From Pseudopyrenochaeta lycopersici (taxonomy: Eukaryota > Ascomycota > Dothideomycetes > Pleosporales > Pseudopyrenochaetaceae), in assembly GCA_003313425.1 (NCBI GenBank), contig NHZP01000031.1:62001-126000 (forward strand): 64,000 nt of DNA, written 5' to 3'. The notes below the pieces were generated by a model. That model had not been told where the DNA came from. It did not search any database and saw nothing but the letters and a program-made list of their open reading frames with translations. A program made the position numbers and the translations under genes. Numbering within the stretch: the first letter of the stretch is position 1; each line of letters opens with the position of its first letter. Positions 32,863 through 45,122 of this stretch are shown here, piece after piece.

Positions 32863-34736
32863 ATGACTGCTTCAACCAACATTCACCAATCTGAATTGTC
32901 CAACCTGGAAGAAAAGCCAAATTTCATCTCCGAACCACCTCCACCGCCTTTGGTCCCGCACCTGACGGCGGGTTGGACGCCTGGCTTAGCATCACCGGCG
33001 GGTTTCGCATCTTCTTCTGTCGGTATAGATACGTAAATGAATAGCGAGACAATTACTAAATCTTGCATCCTACAACTACAGGCTGCCTCGGCTTCATGTC
33101 CTGCTTTTCCGTGTTACAATAGTACTACAGTGCCCTTCCAAAAGTTCTCACCGCTAATTTTTTTCCTCACCAAATTACACCAAAAAGTTTACTATTTTAA
33201 GATAACTCTAAATTTTTCTATAAAAAAGATATATAATTAAAACTAAAATCTAAGATAGATAATATATTAATAGTAAGTATAAAAATATATAATTTAAATT
33301 ATATTCGCAAGAATATATTTTATATATATATTTCTAAAAAAGTAAGAAAAAAAATAGAGAAAAAAGCACTTTTTATATATAAATTCTAAGAAAATTAAAA
33401 AACTTTAGCTTTAATCTTATATTATATAAGATAGGAATTTTTTTCTTTATATCTTTTTTTAAAATATTAAAGTTCTAGTAAAGTTTTATAAGTATTAATA
33501 ATAATATTAAAATAAAAGAATATGTAGATAATAAGTTATCTTACTGTAAAAAGTGTTTATTTTAGTGCAAAATCGCTTAGCGGCGAGAACTTTTGGAAGG
33601 GCACTGTACTCGACTCATCAATTGAATAATCGATGACAAGACGAAATCGCATGGATCGGGAGCCTTGCAAGTTTCATTCAGGTTTCGGGTGGAGCCATTG
33701 GAGCACCAATGTTTGATCGATTCGGTGCTTGGGTATGTAGATTACTTTGTCGTGGTGAAGGGAACATAACTAATGAGATGGGTCAGATGCTCCGCCCAGC
33801 CACCATCATCTACGTTCTTGGACCAATGATGGTGAGCATTTGCTCCGAGTATTACCAGTTCATGCTTGCACAAGCTGTTTGGATGGGCTCGGCCGTTGCT
33901 TTCCTCCAATTCCCCGCTTTCGCTGTAGTATCGCACTATTTTGACAAGAAGCGCGCCGGCACGCTGGGCCTTGTTGCCTCTGGGTCTTCGATAGGTGGCG
34001 TCATCTTCCCAATCGTCTTTTCGAAGATGTTGAACAGCTCTGGCTTTGGATTCGGCTGGAGCGTTCGGATTGTAGCATTTATCATATTCCCATCTTTGGT
34101 CGTCGCATGTTTGGCTAATACCGGTAGACCGAGGGTGCCGCCACGGCAAACGACGATCTTCGTCGCCTTGACCTGGATGCAGCCCAAATACGTGCTGTTG
34201 GTCGCGTCATTGTTCTTTATGATAATGGGCATGTGGACGCCACTGTTCTATATTCCTGTGTATGCGGTCTCAAATGGAATGGGATCAGCGTTGGCATCAT
34301 ATTTACTGGCTGTCATCAATGCTTCGTCGACATTTGGCCGCATCATTCCTGGAATCCTTGCGGACAGATTCGGGAGACTGAACATGTTCGAATTAGCCGG
34401 GATCTCGACTGGGCTCATGGTATTCTGCATCAATGTGCCGAAGACCAATACAGCCATCATAGTGTATTCGGTTTCTTTGGTTTCATCTCTGCCACAATCA
34501 TATCCTCCGCCTCAGCCGCCATCTCCCAGTGCACGAATGACCCTCGTAACATTGGAACATACATGGGTATGGGCATGGGCATACGCATATCGTCGTTTGC
34601 AGTTCTCATCGGCCCCCCAGTCAATGGCGCACTAATCGACAGGTACGGTGGATTCTGACAGGTATCGGTATACGGCGGTTTCGTGAGCTTGATCGGTGGA
34701 CTTACTGCATTGGCGAGTAAGCTTGTAACTCCTTAA
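32863..34736 (+). pseudogene. Decayed MFS (monocarboxylate-transporter-like) gene split by a transposon
   Basis: The start MTASTNIHQSELSNLEE and Pro-run EPPPPP are followed, after a frame change near 32950, by DGGLDAWLSITGGF, the N-terminal signature of fungal monocarboxylate-type MFS transporters. A TAG follows near 33118, then the miniature transposon at 33128-33606. Coding resemblance resumes directly after it (EIAWIGSLASFIQVSGGA) and continues for ten or so helices (LRPATIIYVLGPMMVS, FGRIIPGILADRFGRLN). A further frame change near 34470 separates the last helices (SATIISSASAAISQC), and TGA interrupts the end near 34660. No single exon arrangement avoids these breaks. The gene is therefore non-functional as a full transporter. 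Confidence 0.82.
33128..33606 (+). mobile_element. Miniature inverted-repeat transposon, copy 1 (479 bp)
   Basis: Bounded by terminal inverted repeats that begin CAGTGCCCTTCCAAAAGTTC and continue to about 30 bp with one mismatch, and by TA on each side (33126-33127, 33607-33608). The interior is very A/T-rich and has no open frame. TA duplications and CAGTG-type ends point to a non-autonomous Tc1/mariner (pogo/Fot1-like) element; the family name is inferred. It interrupts the MFS pseudogene. Confidence 0.9.
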
Positions 34737-35431
34737 GGTATTCTCGGAAAGGTGGGAAAGGACGGCAGGAGATGGTCTCGGCGAAAGTGGTCTTAATGGT
34801 AGACGCTATCGTTTAAATGTATTGTACTTCGCTGCATGGAGTCTTGCTTCTTCGAGTCTCCGTGAAGCACCAGTGATTTAAAAAAATATTTGTCGAAATC
34901 TATGACCCAAATAGAAGGTGTATATTGCGAGTCGGCCAGAACGGGCAGTTGCCCTCCTCTGTTGGAAGCGTTTATTGCACACCTCCCTAGCGAAGAATCA
35001 ACAATATATTTTCCAAAGTTCTGAAAAGTAGTACATGTAACGGAGAGTTAAGTATCCCCAGAAAGTTATGTAGATCAAGTTTCAGGTCTTGCATACGCAA
35101 AGTTAGAAAACGTGCAAGATGCTGGGACAAGAAGCTTGAAGAACCATCTGAAAGAGTAATTATCAATTGATACGCCATCCTGTCGACTTTAATTGTACGC
35201 TAAATCCCATAAATTACGCCAATAGCGGTCAGATTGATGAGAAACTGGTGCATCGCATACTCCCAAAAATCCATGAACCACGATCAAATACACTTTCCCC
35301 TGTACGACGACCTTTCAGCTCTCCCTGCTCCGTATATCAACGGCTGTGTAAACGTCGTCGATTGAATCCCGACCTGCACAAGACTTTGGGGCCCGCTCGA
35401 CGCTCAAAGCTAGGGCTTGGTTGGTGCCATC
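34737..35431. other. Intergenic between convergent units
   Basis: About 700 bp; no gene recognised. It includes A/T-rich sequence near 34875-35050. Confidence 0.5.
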
Positions 35432-35862
35432 CTAGTTGCCAATGGGCTCGTACGTGTTGTGAGCCTGGCGGTTCGAGAAGAGATAATAGATGATCATGCC
35501 GACAACAGGGAAGAGGAAGACGACGAGAGACCAGATGACCTTATTGGAAACAGGACGATTTGACTTGAAGATCTCGACTGTGGAACAGAAATGTCAGCGA
35601 AGGCCTCGGAGAGCGAAGCATCTATAAGAAGGCTAAGTTGACTCACTCCAGGCGATAATATCGAGAACAAGCACAATGACTAAAGATTGAGGTATGAGGT
35701 CAGTGAATATTCTACATGGATTTGATACATATACGTACAACCAACAATGCCGCCGCCTGTGCCAGCTTGCCATGGTTTGGCTGATTGGGTGCTGATGGGC
35801 GCTGCTTCAACGAGGAGAAAGAGTGAGAGCTGCAGCAGCATGGACACGACGAAGTTGAACAT
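35432..35862 (-). CDS. Small membrane protein with PLDc_N-type domain
   Basis: Three exons, 35739-35862, 35647-35679 and 35432-35577, give 100 residues. The introns are 59 and 69 bp; the middle exon is only 33 bp and is needed to build a hydrophobic helix, IVLVLDIIAW. The N-terminus (MFNFVVSMLLQLSLFLLVEAAP) is a signal peptide or first helix. It is followed by the two-helix PLDc_N unit, IVLVLDIIAWIEIFKSNRPV and NKVIWSLVVFLFPVVGMIIY, ending NRQAHNTYEPIGN. This short domain occurs alone in many fungal and bacterial membrane proteins and also before phospholipase D domains; its function is unknown. Confidence 0.82.
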
Positions 35863-38800
35863 GTTTGCTATATTCAGGAGGGTAGTTCTATAAGATTGTT
35901 ATTCCTGTTCGTTACTGTCGTGAGCTGATGATGAGAGGTGTCGTGGTGTTGCTGCCTTGGTTGAGGGTGCGAGGTGGGGGCGGTGTTATGATGTGAAGCC
36001 CGTGCTTAAGGCCTACGTCATCGTGGACTTCAATTAGGCACGCGACTACATCAGACTTCCTCAATCGAGCAGCGATCTTTCATCGTCCTGCTAGGGTTCT
36101 CGATGTACTTAGTGTACCATCACTAATTTACAGACTCTGAGCAGCCAATCTAGCCTTTCAGCTTTCACATGAGCGACGTTGCGAAAGATGCTTCACTCCT
36201 GACTTGTTCTGCATACGATTGTAAAACGGCAGCTCCAATGGCGCGTACTAACACACTCCGCGGACCCAATACTGCGGTGCGTGGTTGGGGCCGATGGAGT
36301 ATATCTCACCCAAGACTAATCGTACTCACCCACTATTCTATTATAAATTTCGCTGTAGTGTTGTATATCTGCTAGAAGCCATGGACAGCGAATCGGTGGA
36401 ACCCCATTACTCTGCTTGACTGTCAGTTCTATGCAGTAAATTTACTCTAGAATTTGTGAAACTGTAGACATCGCAATGCTCAAGTACGCCTGTAGCCTGG
36501 CGATGGCTCAGCGACTATTGCTCAGATTAGGCTCATCACAGACTCTAGATCCTGCCAACTTCACATCATCTGTATAGGATTTCACAGACACCAGATACTG
36601 ACGATTTCACATCATTTTCGAGGTAATTTACCTCCTTATGTAGTAACGAAGCCAATGCTGGTTGATTTGAGAAGTTAGATCTCTTGGTAAGCGTTCCTGC
36701 ATATGTGGTATGCTCTCTCATCTGAGCTCCAGATACAATAGTCATCATTTCCTCAACACATTCATTTCACGGCTGACGCTTTTTCTCCTGCCGAACGCCC
36801 TCTAAGACGAAACCCGATTCAACATATAATGCAAACGACACAGGCCAGTGTATGTCAATTCACTGGGGGTTGGAGAGTGAGAACACCGACAACCCCAGAG
36901 CTCACCGCATTATGTTCGCTCTATTATTGGGCCTACTGTTTGTCATGTTTGAGACACCCGAGGCCAATAGCAAAGCGACCACCTATAAACGAAACTTGTG
37001 ACGAGACCGAGGAAAAATTTTCAATATGCGAAGCGCAACAATCATAAGTTCAAGTCTCTTCTTTGTCGTCTAGGTCGGCGCAACAGTTGAGCTGAAGAGG
37101 CTTGTAGGGCTAAGAACAGGCAAGGTGATATTCAGGAGATTGGGATGTATTGTTCGACACGATGTCGACTGGCAAAATGAAAGTTACCGCGTAGCGGAGA
37201 TCGCGAAGCCAACCTAAGAACAACGCTTGCGCAGATGACTGACTAACTTCCATCAGGAGGAGGTCTCTATTGCTTTCAAAAAAGCTTCTGCTGATGTGAT
37301 TTGAGAAACACAAGATACCTGAAGTCCTCATACGTCATCGTCCCACATTGGGCAGAGATGCTGTCCACCATGTGCTCAGAATCATCCCCTGGGAAGGATG
37401 ACAGTTGGGTAATCAGGCTCTGGGCTGTTGTTGATGAACCTATAGAGGGTTGATGCGACTTCAGATATCCCTCTTGTGTGAGGGACGCAAGACAACTAAT
37501 TGCTGATGCCATACTTGAATATCAAAATAAAATAAAAGTCCTGCCTGTTGCTGGGCCACTCCGTGCTTGAGTAAAATCATTAACAGCGTAGTTGTGGTAG
37601 ATCAATCAGTAATGGCTCAACAAAAAAGCGAGTTTTAAGATCAAAACGGGCTGCGTGCACGCGGTGTCGACCTCACTCAGCTTGCACGTTCTGGGTCTAT
37701 ACCGTTTCTACACCGTTCTCTAAGAGATGTGCAACGAATCCTCGAAAATAACTCAAATCTTACCGTACGGATCCGCAAGCATTGCGGAGCCTTAGAATTC
37801 TGCTGGCGAAATAGGGCTATGGACTAGATGTGATCAAAATGCAGACCGTCCTTTGAATTTGGAGCGAAATTGGCGAAGACTGGATTGGACAACGGTGAAC
37901 ATCTACAGCATCGAGATACTAGCTTTCGGATACCTTGATGGCGCGAAGTAGGATGAAGGTAACACAGCCCAGTGAAGTCTGAATCTATTTGGTCGTTGAG
38001 CCGTGCTCATGAACATAGTCAAGGTCATCAGCCGCCTTCACTCCGTCAACAAAGGTCCAACAAATTTGGGCGCTTTCAAGCAGGCGTTGTGTAGTTTTCG
38101 GCCAGAGCTAGGCAACTGCACGAAATTTAGTGCTAATTTGAACGAAAAAGCTGAGGAAATGGCTGATGGCTTTGAGAAAGATATTTGTGGGGAAAGGTGA
38201 TGCAGAAAGAATCACTGTCATATTCAATCTGATGTAATTGACGCATTAGCCCTCCATGACTCCGCTTGTGAATCGGCGACGCATCATTGAACTCGAAGGC
38301 ACATTTAGGGCACTTCGAGAGAATTTTCGGGGCTGTTGGAAATACTCCCACGGTTTACAAATATTAGCTGACAGTCTAAGTGATCCAACGATCTGTCTAT
38401 CTAGTTGTTATTCAAGGGTGAAATATTGATCGGCATCAAGGTGGTTAGCTTGATACAAGCCATTGGAAATCCGCGAATGAGCATAGTAGCTGGAGAGTGC
38501 CCATTTCGCTCCACTGAATCACAAAGCATGTCCAGAACCAGACCCTAGCGATCGTAAGACCAACCCGCGGCGGTTCTTGAGTTCCCGTATTGGGTGGAGT
38601 AATGACCGTGGCTTACATCATGGTGCAGAGTATTCCTCAAGCGGCATTCCTTGCATGCTTCCTGGAGGGTATCCGTACGTTTCACACAAGTCCAATTCCA
38701 CGTTCACCATTCTTACCGTGCTTGGATGATCCGCACGACACATTCTATATCGACCGGAACTTGAAGGATGGCGGAAAAATTGGAATAACCTTGCTCCATA

Positions 38801-40794
38801 TACCAGTTTGTCCCCTCCAACATCCTCAACACTTCAGCTCGGCTTAAGGGGAGGAGTGAGAGAGTTGTGCATACACCGCGTTTCTTTGTCCTTTTTTTTC
38901 TCGATAGAATCGGGTGGATGGCCGGAGCATTGGCGCATGTATGTGGCTTTGGTAAACAGCCGTGGTCGCTCCATGGTAGCGACCCGCAGAGTAGGCGGTG
39001 CTTAACTGCAGCCCTGGTGCAGACGGAATTCTTGGCGAGCTGAAGCTTTGCATGGCAGATGTACTAAACGGATGATCGGGATGATGAAATTGCCAAGTTA
39101 GGATGGATGAGAAAGTTGGAGATGCATAACCAGGCTGGGAGCTGTAGATCAGGCCAGGCATACAGCAGGGATCTCGTTACTCTGTGTCGCTCTGTCATGG
39201 GCTACAATCTCACAAAGTTTATCGCCAACCAGAATGTTGTTTTTCCCTATAGGGAAATCAGAGCAGGGCAGCCCAACTCCAGTAAATCTCCCCAAAGCGG
39301 TGTAGACGAACAAGGCAGATGGCGTTCGTACCATTCAATGTCACGCTCGATTCAGACCATAAACTACGTGTCTAGATTAATGAGTTGTGGCCAAACTGTT
39401 TCCCCGCTTCAGGATGTTTGCCACCACATTGCAGAGTCTGGAGGGCTGAAGTCAAGTCGTTTACAGTCTACCTACGATTTTAACCAATCAAACCCGGCCA
39501 CACATGCGTTTACCGTCATACAACAGTTATATTTGGATAGCTTGCCTTGAAAGCGGTAGTTGCTCTAGTTGCATGAGTACCTGAGCTGCCAAGGGGCCGT
39601 ACCGCTTGGTACTGAAGGCTGGACAATGGAACGAGACGGGAAGTCGAGCAGGTCTGCATGAATGATGATGCAATTTCTGGGTCGTCTTTCACAAAATGTA
39701 GCAGCTCTGAATTGGGAGTCAGGATAACCCGAATTGCGCGCTTCAACGAGATTGTGAATTCTAAGTGGGACAGCACACAAGGCTGCCAGTGAAGGAAGCT
39801 TCCACGTGACTAGCCTTACCACCGATTCAACGGAAATTTGGCTTGCCGAAGCTGCAGCCCATACTTCCGTGAGTTCCAGAACAGCAAACCAAGCATTGTC
39901 AGACGTGCGCTTGCCGCAGAACCAAAGGGCTGAACCGCACCGACCGGCATTCTGATGTGTCACACTGGGGATGCTGCGAAGCCGCCAAGACACTTCCCCG
40001 CATCGCGTCTGGATCGCGCCTGGATCGCGTCTGGGAAGCTTCTCGCTTCGACCTCTCACCATCCTGCAAACCTCCACAACCCCACTTCCGGCCTATCAAC
40101 ACCAGCGTCTTTTTGACTTTTTGCGACGGCGGCTTGAAAGACACGCTCGATCATCTCCATCCGCCACTTCCGATCACGATGACCGCCTGCGCGCCAACGG
40201 CAGCAGTCGCCAAGGCAGCAACATGCGATCGCTGAAGCTTTTCCAGACTACGGCAACCAGCAGTTCCGTTGTCAGATTTGCGGTCGGCATGTTCCAGCGT
40301 ACCGGAGTGGAATCCGTCTCATTGAGAAACTCTGGGCAATACTTTCTTGCAGGCAACCAGGACGCCAGCCTCAACCTCCTACAACTCCCCGTGGAGACTT
40401 CGATGATAATCATGACGTCCAGTACAGTCATCCTCAGCTCGTCCACAATGGACAACCACCCTGGCGACAATTAGGGCTCCAACATGGTGCCTTGAGGCTT
40501 TTTTCCAAGACCTTGGTCCCCTTCTTCGACGGGAAACCAATACTTTCAGACTCAGCTACACAAATGGCCACTGGAAAAGAGCCTGGTCAATCGTTTTAGG
40601 GAAAAAGCTAGGAGAACAATGTGTGTATAAAGAGGAAGGAAAATACCACCATTTTCCGGTATCAGCCTTCGAGCAGATCCGCCTCAATCACTTCACAGAG
40701 AGTTGCTGCGGACGATTGCTCTCATCCTTCGTTCCAATTTAACTTTCATTCACATTACCTTCCTCTCATCTAACGCACCCAACCGCCTGTCAAT
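35863..40794. other. Gene-poor 4.9-kb region
   Basis: No gene that I can support. Open frames are short and many start without ATG. Candidates considered were minus 37276-37512 (an ATG-started 78-codon frame, MASAISCLASL), minus 39565-40077 (no clear start) and a Cys-containing open frame at 40183-40599, described separately. The scattered fragments without intact frames suggest old, degraded coding sequence. No transposon copy was recognised. Confidence 0.45.
40183..40599 (+). other. Open frame with CxxC motif, possible broken gene
   Basis: 139 codons open without an N-terminal ATG, containing FRCQICGRHVPAYRSG and a plausible ordered segment IRLIEKLWAIL. The preceding ATG-started frame (39971) runs in a different phase through the same region, and no intron of normal size joins them. 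It may be a frameshifted or degraded gene. No family was recognised. Confidence 0.3.
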
Positions 40795-41597
40795 ATGCGT
40801 TTCTCTCAGACAGCCCTCGTGGCCATCCTTGCCGCCACTGTCGCTGCTAAGCCTATCGTGGCTCGCACCGATGATGCGAAGGCATTAGATGACTACAAGA
40901 AGTGCTGTGAGCAGCGTGACAAATATAACCCTCACTTGGTCTGCAACCCCCCCGCGCGTAAGTGGTCCTGACGGCAGCTTTTATCGTAATAGCTCACGCT
41001 CTAATACATCAAATAGACTCTGATAAACCTCATGATTGGGAAGGGAAAGACAAGGACAAAGACAAGGACAAAGATAAGTGGGACAAGGATGATAAAGACC
41101 ACAAAGACAAGGACAAGTGGGATAAGGATAAATGGGAGAAGGATGAGAAGGACCGCAAGGACAAGGAGCACAAGGATAAGTGGGAGAAGGAGGAGAAGGA
41201 CCGCAAGGACAAGGAGCACAAGGATAAGTGGGAGAAAGAGGAGAAGGATCGCAAAGACAAGGACAAGTGGGAGAAGGAGGAGAAGGATCGCAAAGACAAG
41301 GACAAGTGGGAGAAGGAGGAGAAGGACCGCAAAGACAAGGACAAGTGGGAGAAGGAGGAGAAGGATCGCAAAGATAAGGACAAGTGGGAGAAGGAGCACA
41401 AACCAGATTATAAACCCGACCACGAAAAACACAAACCAGACGAGGGTTACAAACCATCTCCTAAACCCGAGGAGCCCAAGAAGGATGAGCATAAACCTGA
41501 TCCTAAACCAGACAACCACGGCTACTACACGTTTGGTGAGGAGATTACGCTTAAGTGCGATGGTGGCAAGATCGTTGTCAAGGGCAAGGCTTACTGA
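40795..41597 (+). CDS. Secreted charged-repeat protein (Lys/Asp/Glu/Trp tandem repeats)
   Basis: Two exons, 40795-40957 and 41017-41597, give 247 residues; the 59-bp intron (GTAAGT...AATAG) fits phase 1. Residues 1-18 are a clear signal peptide (MRFSQTALVAILAATVAA). A short domain follows with three cysteines (KKCCEQ and LVCNPP). Residues from about 65 to 178 are almost only K, D, E, R, H and W: irregular KDKDK at first, then two 16-residue and four 13-residue repeats with core DKWEKEEKDRKDK. Then comes a Lys/Pro/Asp-rich linker and the C-terminus TFGEEITLKCDGGKIVVKGK. The repeat part is probably disordered or a highly charged helix. No enzyme motif is seen and I recognise no family. A wall, metal-binding or host-interaction role is speculation. 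Confidence 0.85.
41127..41378 (+). repeat. In-frame 48-bp and 39-bp tandem repeats
   Basis: Two 48-bp units (41127-41174, 41175-41222) are followed by four 39-bp units (41223-41261, 41262-41300, 41301-41339, 41340-41378) and a partial unit. The 39-bp units differ at only a few third positions. Each 39-bp unit equals a 48-bp unit lacking the nine bases coding for EHK. Confidence 0.93.
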
Positions 41598-42644
41598 GCA
41601 GCGAGTTTTTGAGAGAAAGTGGATGATGGTGAATGATGGCCTGTGACTTGCTTAACTTGCCTCGCCTTCCATGGCTTGAGTTGCAAGATTACCTGACCTT
41701 TAGTGGTTCGAGGTAAACGAATTTTACGATACACTGTATGTATAGTGGCTATTGTATGTCAGAGCTTTACCGAAGTCTCTCATTAATCGTAATATAATGT
41801 GTTTTCCTTTTGAACATTGTTCTTTGGTCGTACTTTACTTGCGTACTCTCAAACTACTACTCTTACTTTCTTCACCTGAAAACATCGTACTAGTGCAGCC
41901 GCGACGCAATTGGCACACTTATAATATTGAGATAAGAATTCTTCTGTGTGGCGACTCAACAACGCAGTCTAGCCATTTCCGTACTGTTGATAGCCATCGG
42001 TTGTCGTTGCAATTCTCAGACTATGCACTGCTTGTGCAGCTGGACAACTACTATAGGGTTGCAATCTAACCTAAAAAATGCAGGTCAGATCAATGCTCCT
42101 TCATTTAGCTGATCTAGTGCAATTCTATGGACTGATTGCTGTGTCCAGCAATCTCATTCTTGTTGCGCACGCCAGTCAGAATCAACGCGGCTTCGAACGA
42201 GCAACTGAGCCTCTCCACGCAAAGTGCCCTGCCCCATGCCCTCGTCTGTGCTTGTATGTTGTAGCCATAACCACAGTACTATTGCTTTGAGATTTTGAGT
42301 AATGGCGAGGGTGCCATATAGATTGATATCGAGAATGGGATATCGTATGAAGATTGCAAGGGAGCGTGAGGAGACTAGACGAGTGATCATAACGATGAGG
42401 CATCCCCTGTTTAGGTATGTAGAGTTGAAGTTCATAGAAAGGTCCATCCAAATCGCGACGTGATACAACGTATAATCTAAGCCGTCTTTTTTAGAACATG
42501 TCCAGAAATACAGGGATTTAGGTCGCTATGCAAGTGATACATCGCTATAGCCATACAAGCTAGATTACAGGGCGCTCCGTCGTTTTCGACCTAAAGTCTT
42601 GTCCCACCCAAGTCTTGATTACACACAGAACATTGTTGTCCTGC
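41598..42644. other. Intergenic between convergent genes
   Basis: About 1 kb of A/T-richer sequence holding two 3' UTRs. No gene recognised. Confidence 0.5.
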
Positions 42645-45122
42645 TCATGCTTTTCCTTTGCCTTTTCTCAATCTCTCAAATGTCTCGATAATTCTCAGCG
42701 CATCTTTCTCAGCACCTTCCGTTCTCAGCAACCACTCACTTTCTACCATCTTGTGCATTCTGATTTTCTTCCTTGTCCCACTCTTTACCAGATGTCGTAC
42801 GCTTTTGCTTATTCCGTCCCCAGGGTATGCCACTATACCCACCATTGCGCTACTTGTCTTGGTAACAAGACCAGCCATTCCCTTTCCAAAGCCCTTTGCA
42901 ACGCCCAATGCCCCTTCTTTCTTCCCAAGTTCGTATGATTGTTTGAAAGGGTCAGAGAATCCGTCAACCATGCCGTGTGCGAAGTTTTTGGCGCCCACCT
43001 GGAAGCCGCTTACGACACCTGTGACTTCACCATGGTTCCTAGGCTCTTCGCCATAGAGTCTTGGGACGTTGCGAAACCCTTCTGCGGTAGCGAGGGGAAT
43101 ATCAACTATCGTGCCTTTGAAGAGCGCCATATTGAAGTTATAGAAGCCTTTCGCGGTCGTCGAAGCCATTCTACCTGCTGTCACCGCTCCATTGGAGTTC
43201 GAAGATGCGGCATTGGATCGCTTTAGTTCTGTAAACGGGTCCACTAGCATATTCTTTGCAGCATTGCTCATGTCTCCCACAACACCCATAGATGCGGCGC
43301 TCATGCCAGTGATAGGATCCCAGCGGTCGTTTTGGATGTGGATAGCATTTGTTTCGTGGCTTTCTATGTCTGATGGTGCCATGATGCCATTTTCGATAAG
43401 AACCTGGGCGGCAAATTTTGAGAGGCGAATGGAAGCTTTTTTGTACGTCCATGATGCGAGACAATTTGGTAGAATTGCACACTGCATATTTTCGAGAGGA
43501 AGATTGGCGTGGAATGACTGCACTGCTGCTTCAACGCCGCACTCATTGGACATTTGTGATGAGAGATCTTGGGCTGCTTTGGTTGCCTCAGGCGTCAGAC
43601 AAAAGGAAATGGCATCGGCGAGATTCTGGCTTGATAGTAGCTTGTGTGGGATAGGCTTAGGTCCTGCACCCGCTGCTGCGACCATGTTGCCCCAGAATGG
43701 CTGGTCACCGAAGAAAGGAATGATAGCTGTCGGACATGCGTTCCGCAGCCCGCATGCAGCAGTTCCAGCGCCTCCGTGATGAACAACTGCGGCAACGTAC
43801 TGGAACAGCCATTCGTGTGGACAGTCGCCGATGAAAAGAACGTCTTTGCTTTCGGTATTATGACTCTGTCCCAGGTTGCTCCACCCTTTCGAGATAATTG
43901 CGCGAATGCCAAGAGTACGAACGGCTTCGAGTATCAGGGTCGTCATTTTTGCCGGATCATCTATAACAATGCTTCCAAAGCCAATGTAAATTGGTGCGGG
44001 GCCGGCGCGAAGGAATTGGTCAATGTCTGCTGGTGGGGAGTAGGGTGGCGGATCGCGAAAGAAGAAGCCGCAAACATCAATATGTGAAGGCCAGTCTGGT
44101 GGCTTGGGAACCAGCGCCGGGGACCAACAGTATGTGAATGGAACCTTCAGTGCTGTCGCGAGTACAGGGCCGACTGATGCGGGTACCTCCTCCAGATCTA
44201 GAGAGTTCCGAAATTCATTGATCACATCGCCCAGGCCCTGCCAGGTGAGCCATTCTACTATACCGTACGATGCATAGTTGACGAGGGTTGTCTTGATCTG
44301 CCCCCCTTTGAAGTTCGCTAGCGGATGAGGAAACGCCCTTGTGCTGCTCCACGGCATCGTGAACATCATATGTAATGGTATACCCAATGCTTGTGCACAG
44401 TGGATGTGAGCAAAACTAGGCGGATTCGCAATGATAGCGTCGGCTACGAAGGGTTGCTGGGATTTGAGGTCCGGCTCTATACACGACTGCCAGCATCCGC
44501 TGAGAATTTGTGCAATCATCTCTCGCTTTCGCAGTATGTCGCCCTCGCGTAGGCTCTTCATTGAAGGTATTAATCCAGGATTCTTGACCATATACGCCAT
44601 TAGCTCTTTCGGGTCGCCTCCAATGGGATAAAACTCCAGGTTGGACTCTTGGACAAAACCTTCGAAGGCATTGTGAGTCGCGATCCGAACGCGGTGCCCG
44701 TACTTCTGTAGCGCTTGACCAAGTGCAATGAAGGGTTGAACATCGCCGCGGCTGCCAACGACTTGAATGACTATATTCATACGGATGCTCCATAGACGCT
44801 GCACTGTCAATCGACGACTGGCCTGCGGCCTATTTTTCTCGTCCTGTTTTGGGACAAACTTGACGAATGTTTTAACCAGTCGGGAATCAAGGTCAATTTC
44901 AATGCGACCATCACCTGCAAACAATTAGCATAGATTGAATTTGGAAGAAGAGAACTTACTGGTGACAGCTGTATCGCCTGGTGGAGGCATCGATCCGGTC
45001 AACGATTCTATGGAATATGGTGGTGGTGGGTCCATTGGCGGCGGCGGTGAATCCAGGTGCAGCCCATCTTCGTACTCGCTGTGGACAGGAATAGGCGCTG
45101 CCGTACTGTCTGGTCGTCCCAT
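42645..45122 (-). CDS. Sterol 3-beta-glucosyltransferase-like UDP-glycosyltransferase
   Basis: Two exons, 44960-45122 and 42645-44914, give 810 residues; the 45-bp intron is GTAAGT...TTTGCAG. Residues 1-55 are Pro-rich ([14 protein letters not shown]). The N-terminal glycosyltransferase-28 domain starts at [20 protein letters not shown] (about 102-121), as in fungal sterol glucosyltransferases. The C-terminal UDP-binding half has [30 protein letters not shown] and FFGDQPFWG, the nucleotide-sugar signature. After about residue 560 a long tail contains an Atg26-unlike Gly/Ala-rich region. It lacks the PH and GRAM domains of Atg26, so it belongs to the shorter cytosolic class. UDP-glucose and a lipid or sterol acceptor are likely from the family, not proven. 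Confidence 0.88.

Noticed and set aside
37276..37512. Two-exon gene joining 37276-37512 and 37110-37250 on the minus strand
   Set aside because: The only phase-consistent intron would be 31 bp, shorter than any other intron here.
41001..41519. Long minus-strand frames opposite the charged repeats
   Set aside because: They are the complement of low-complexity codons (Leu/Val or Ser/Leu runs) and lack a start or splice context; the plus strand has a signal peptide and intron.
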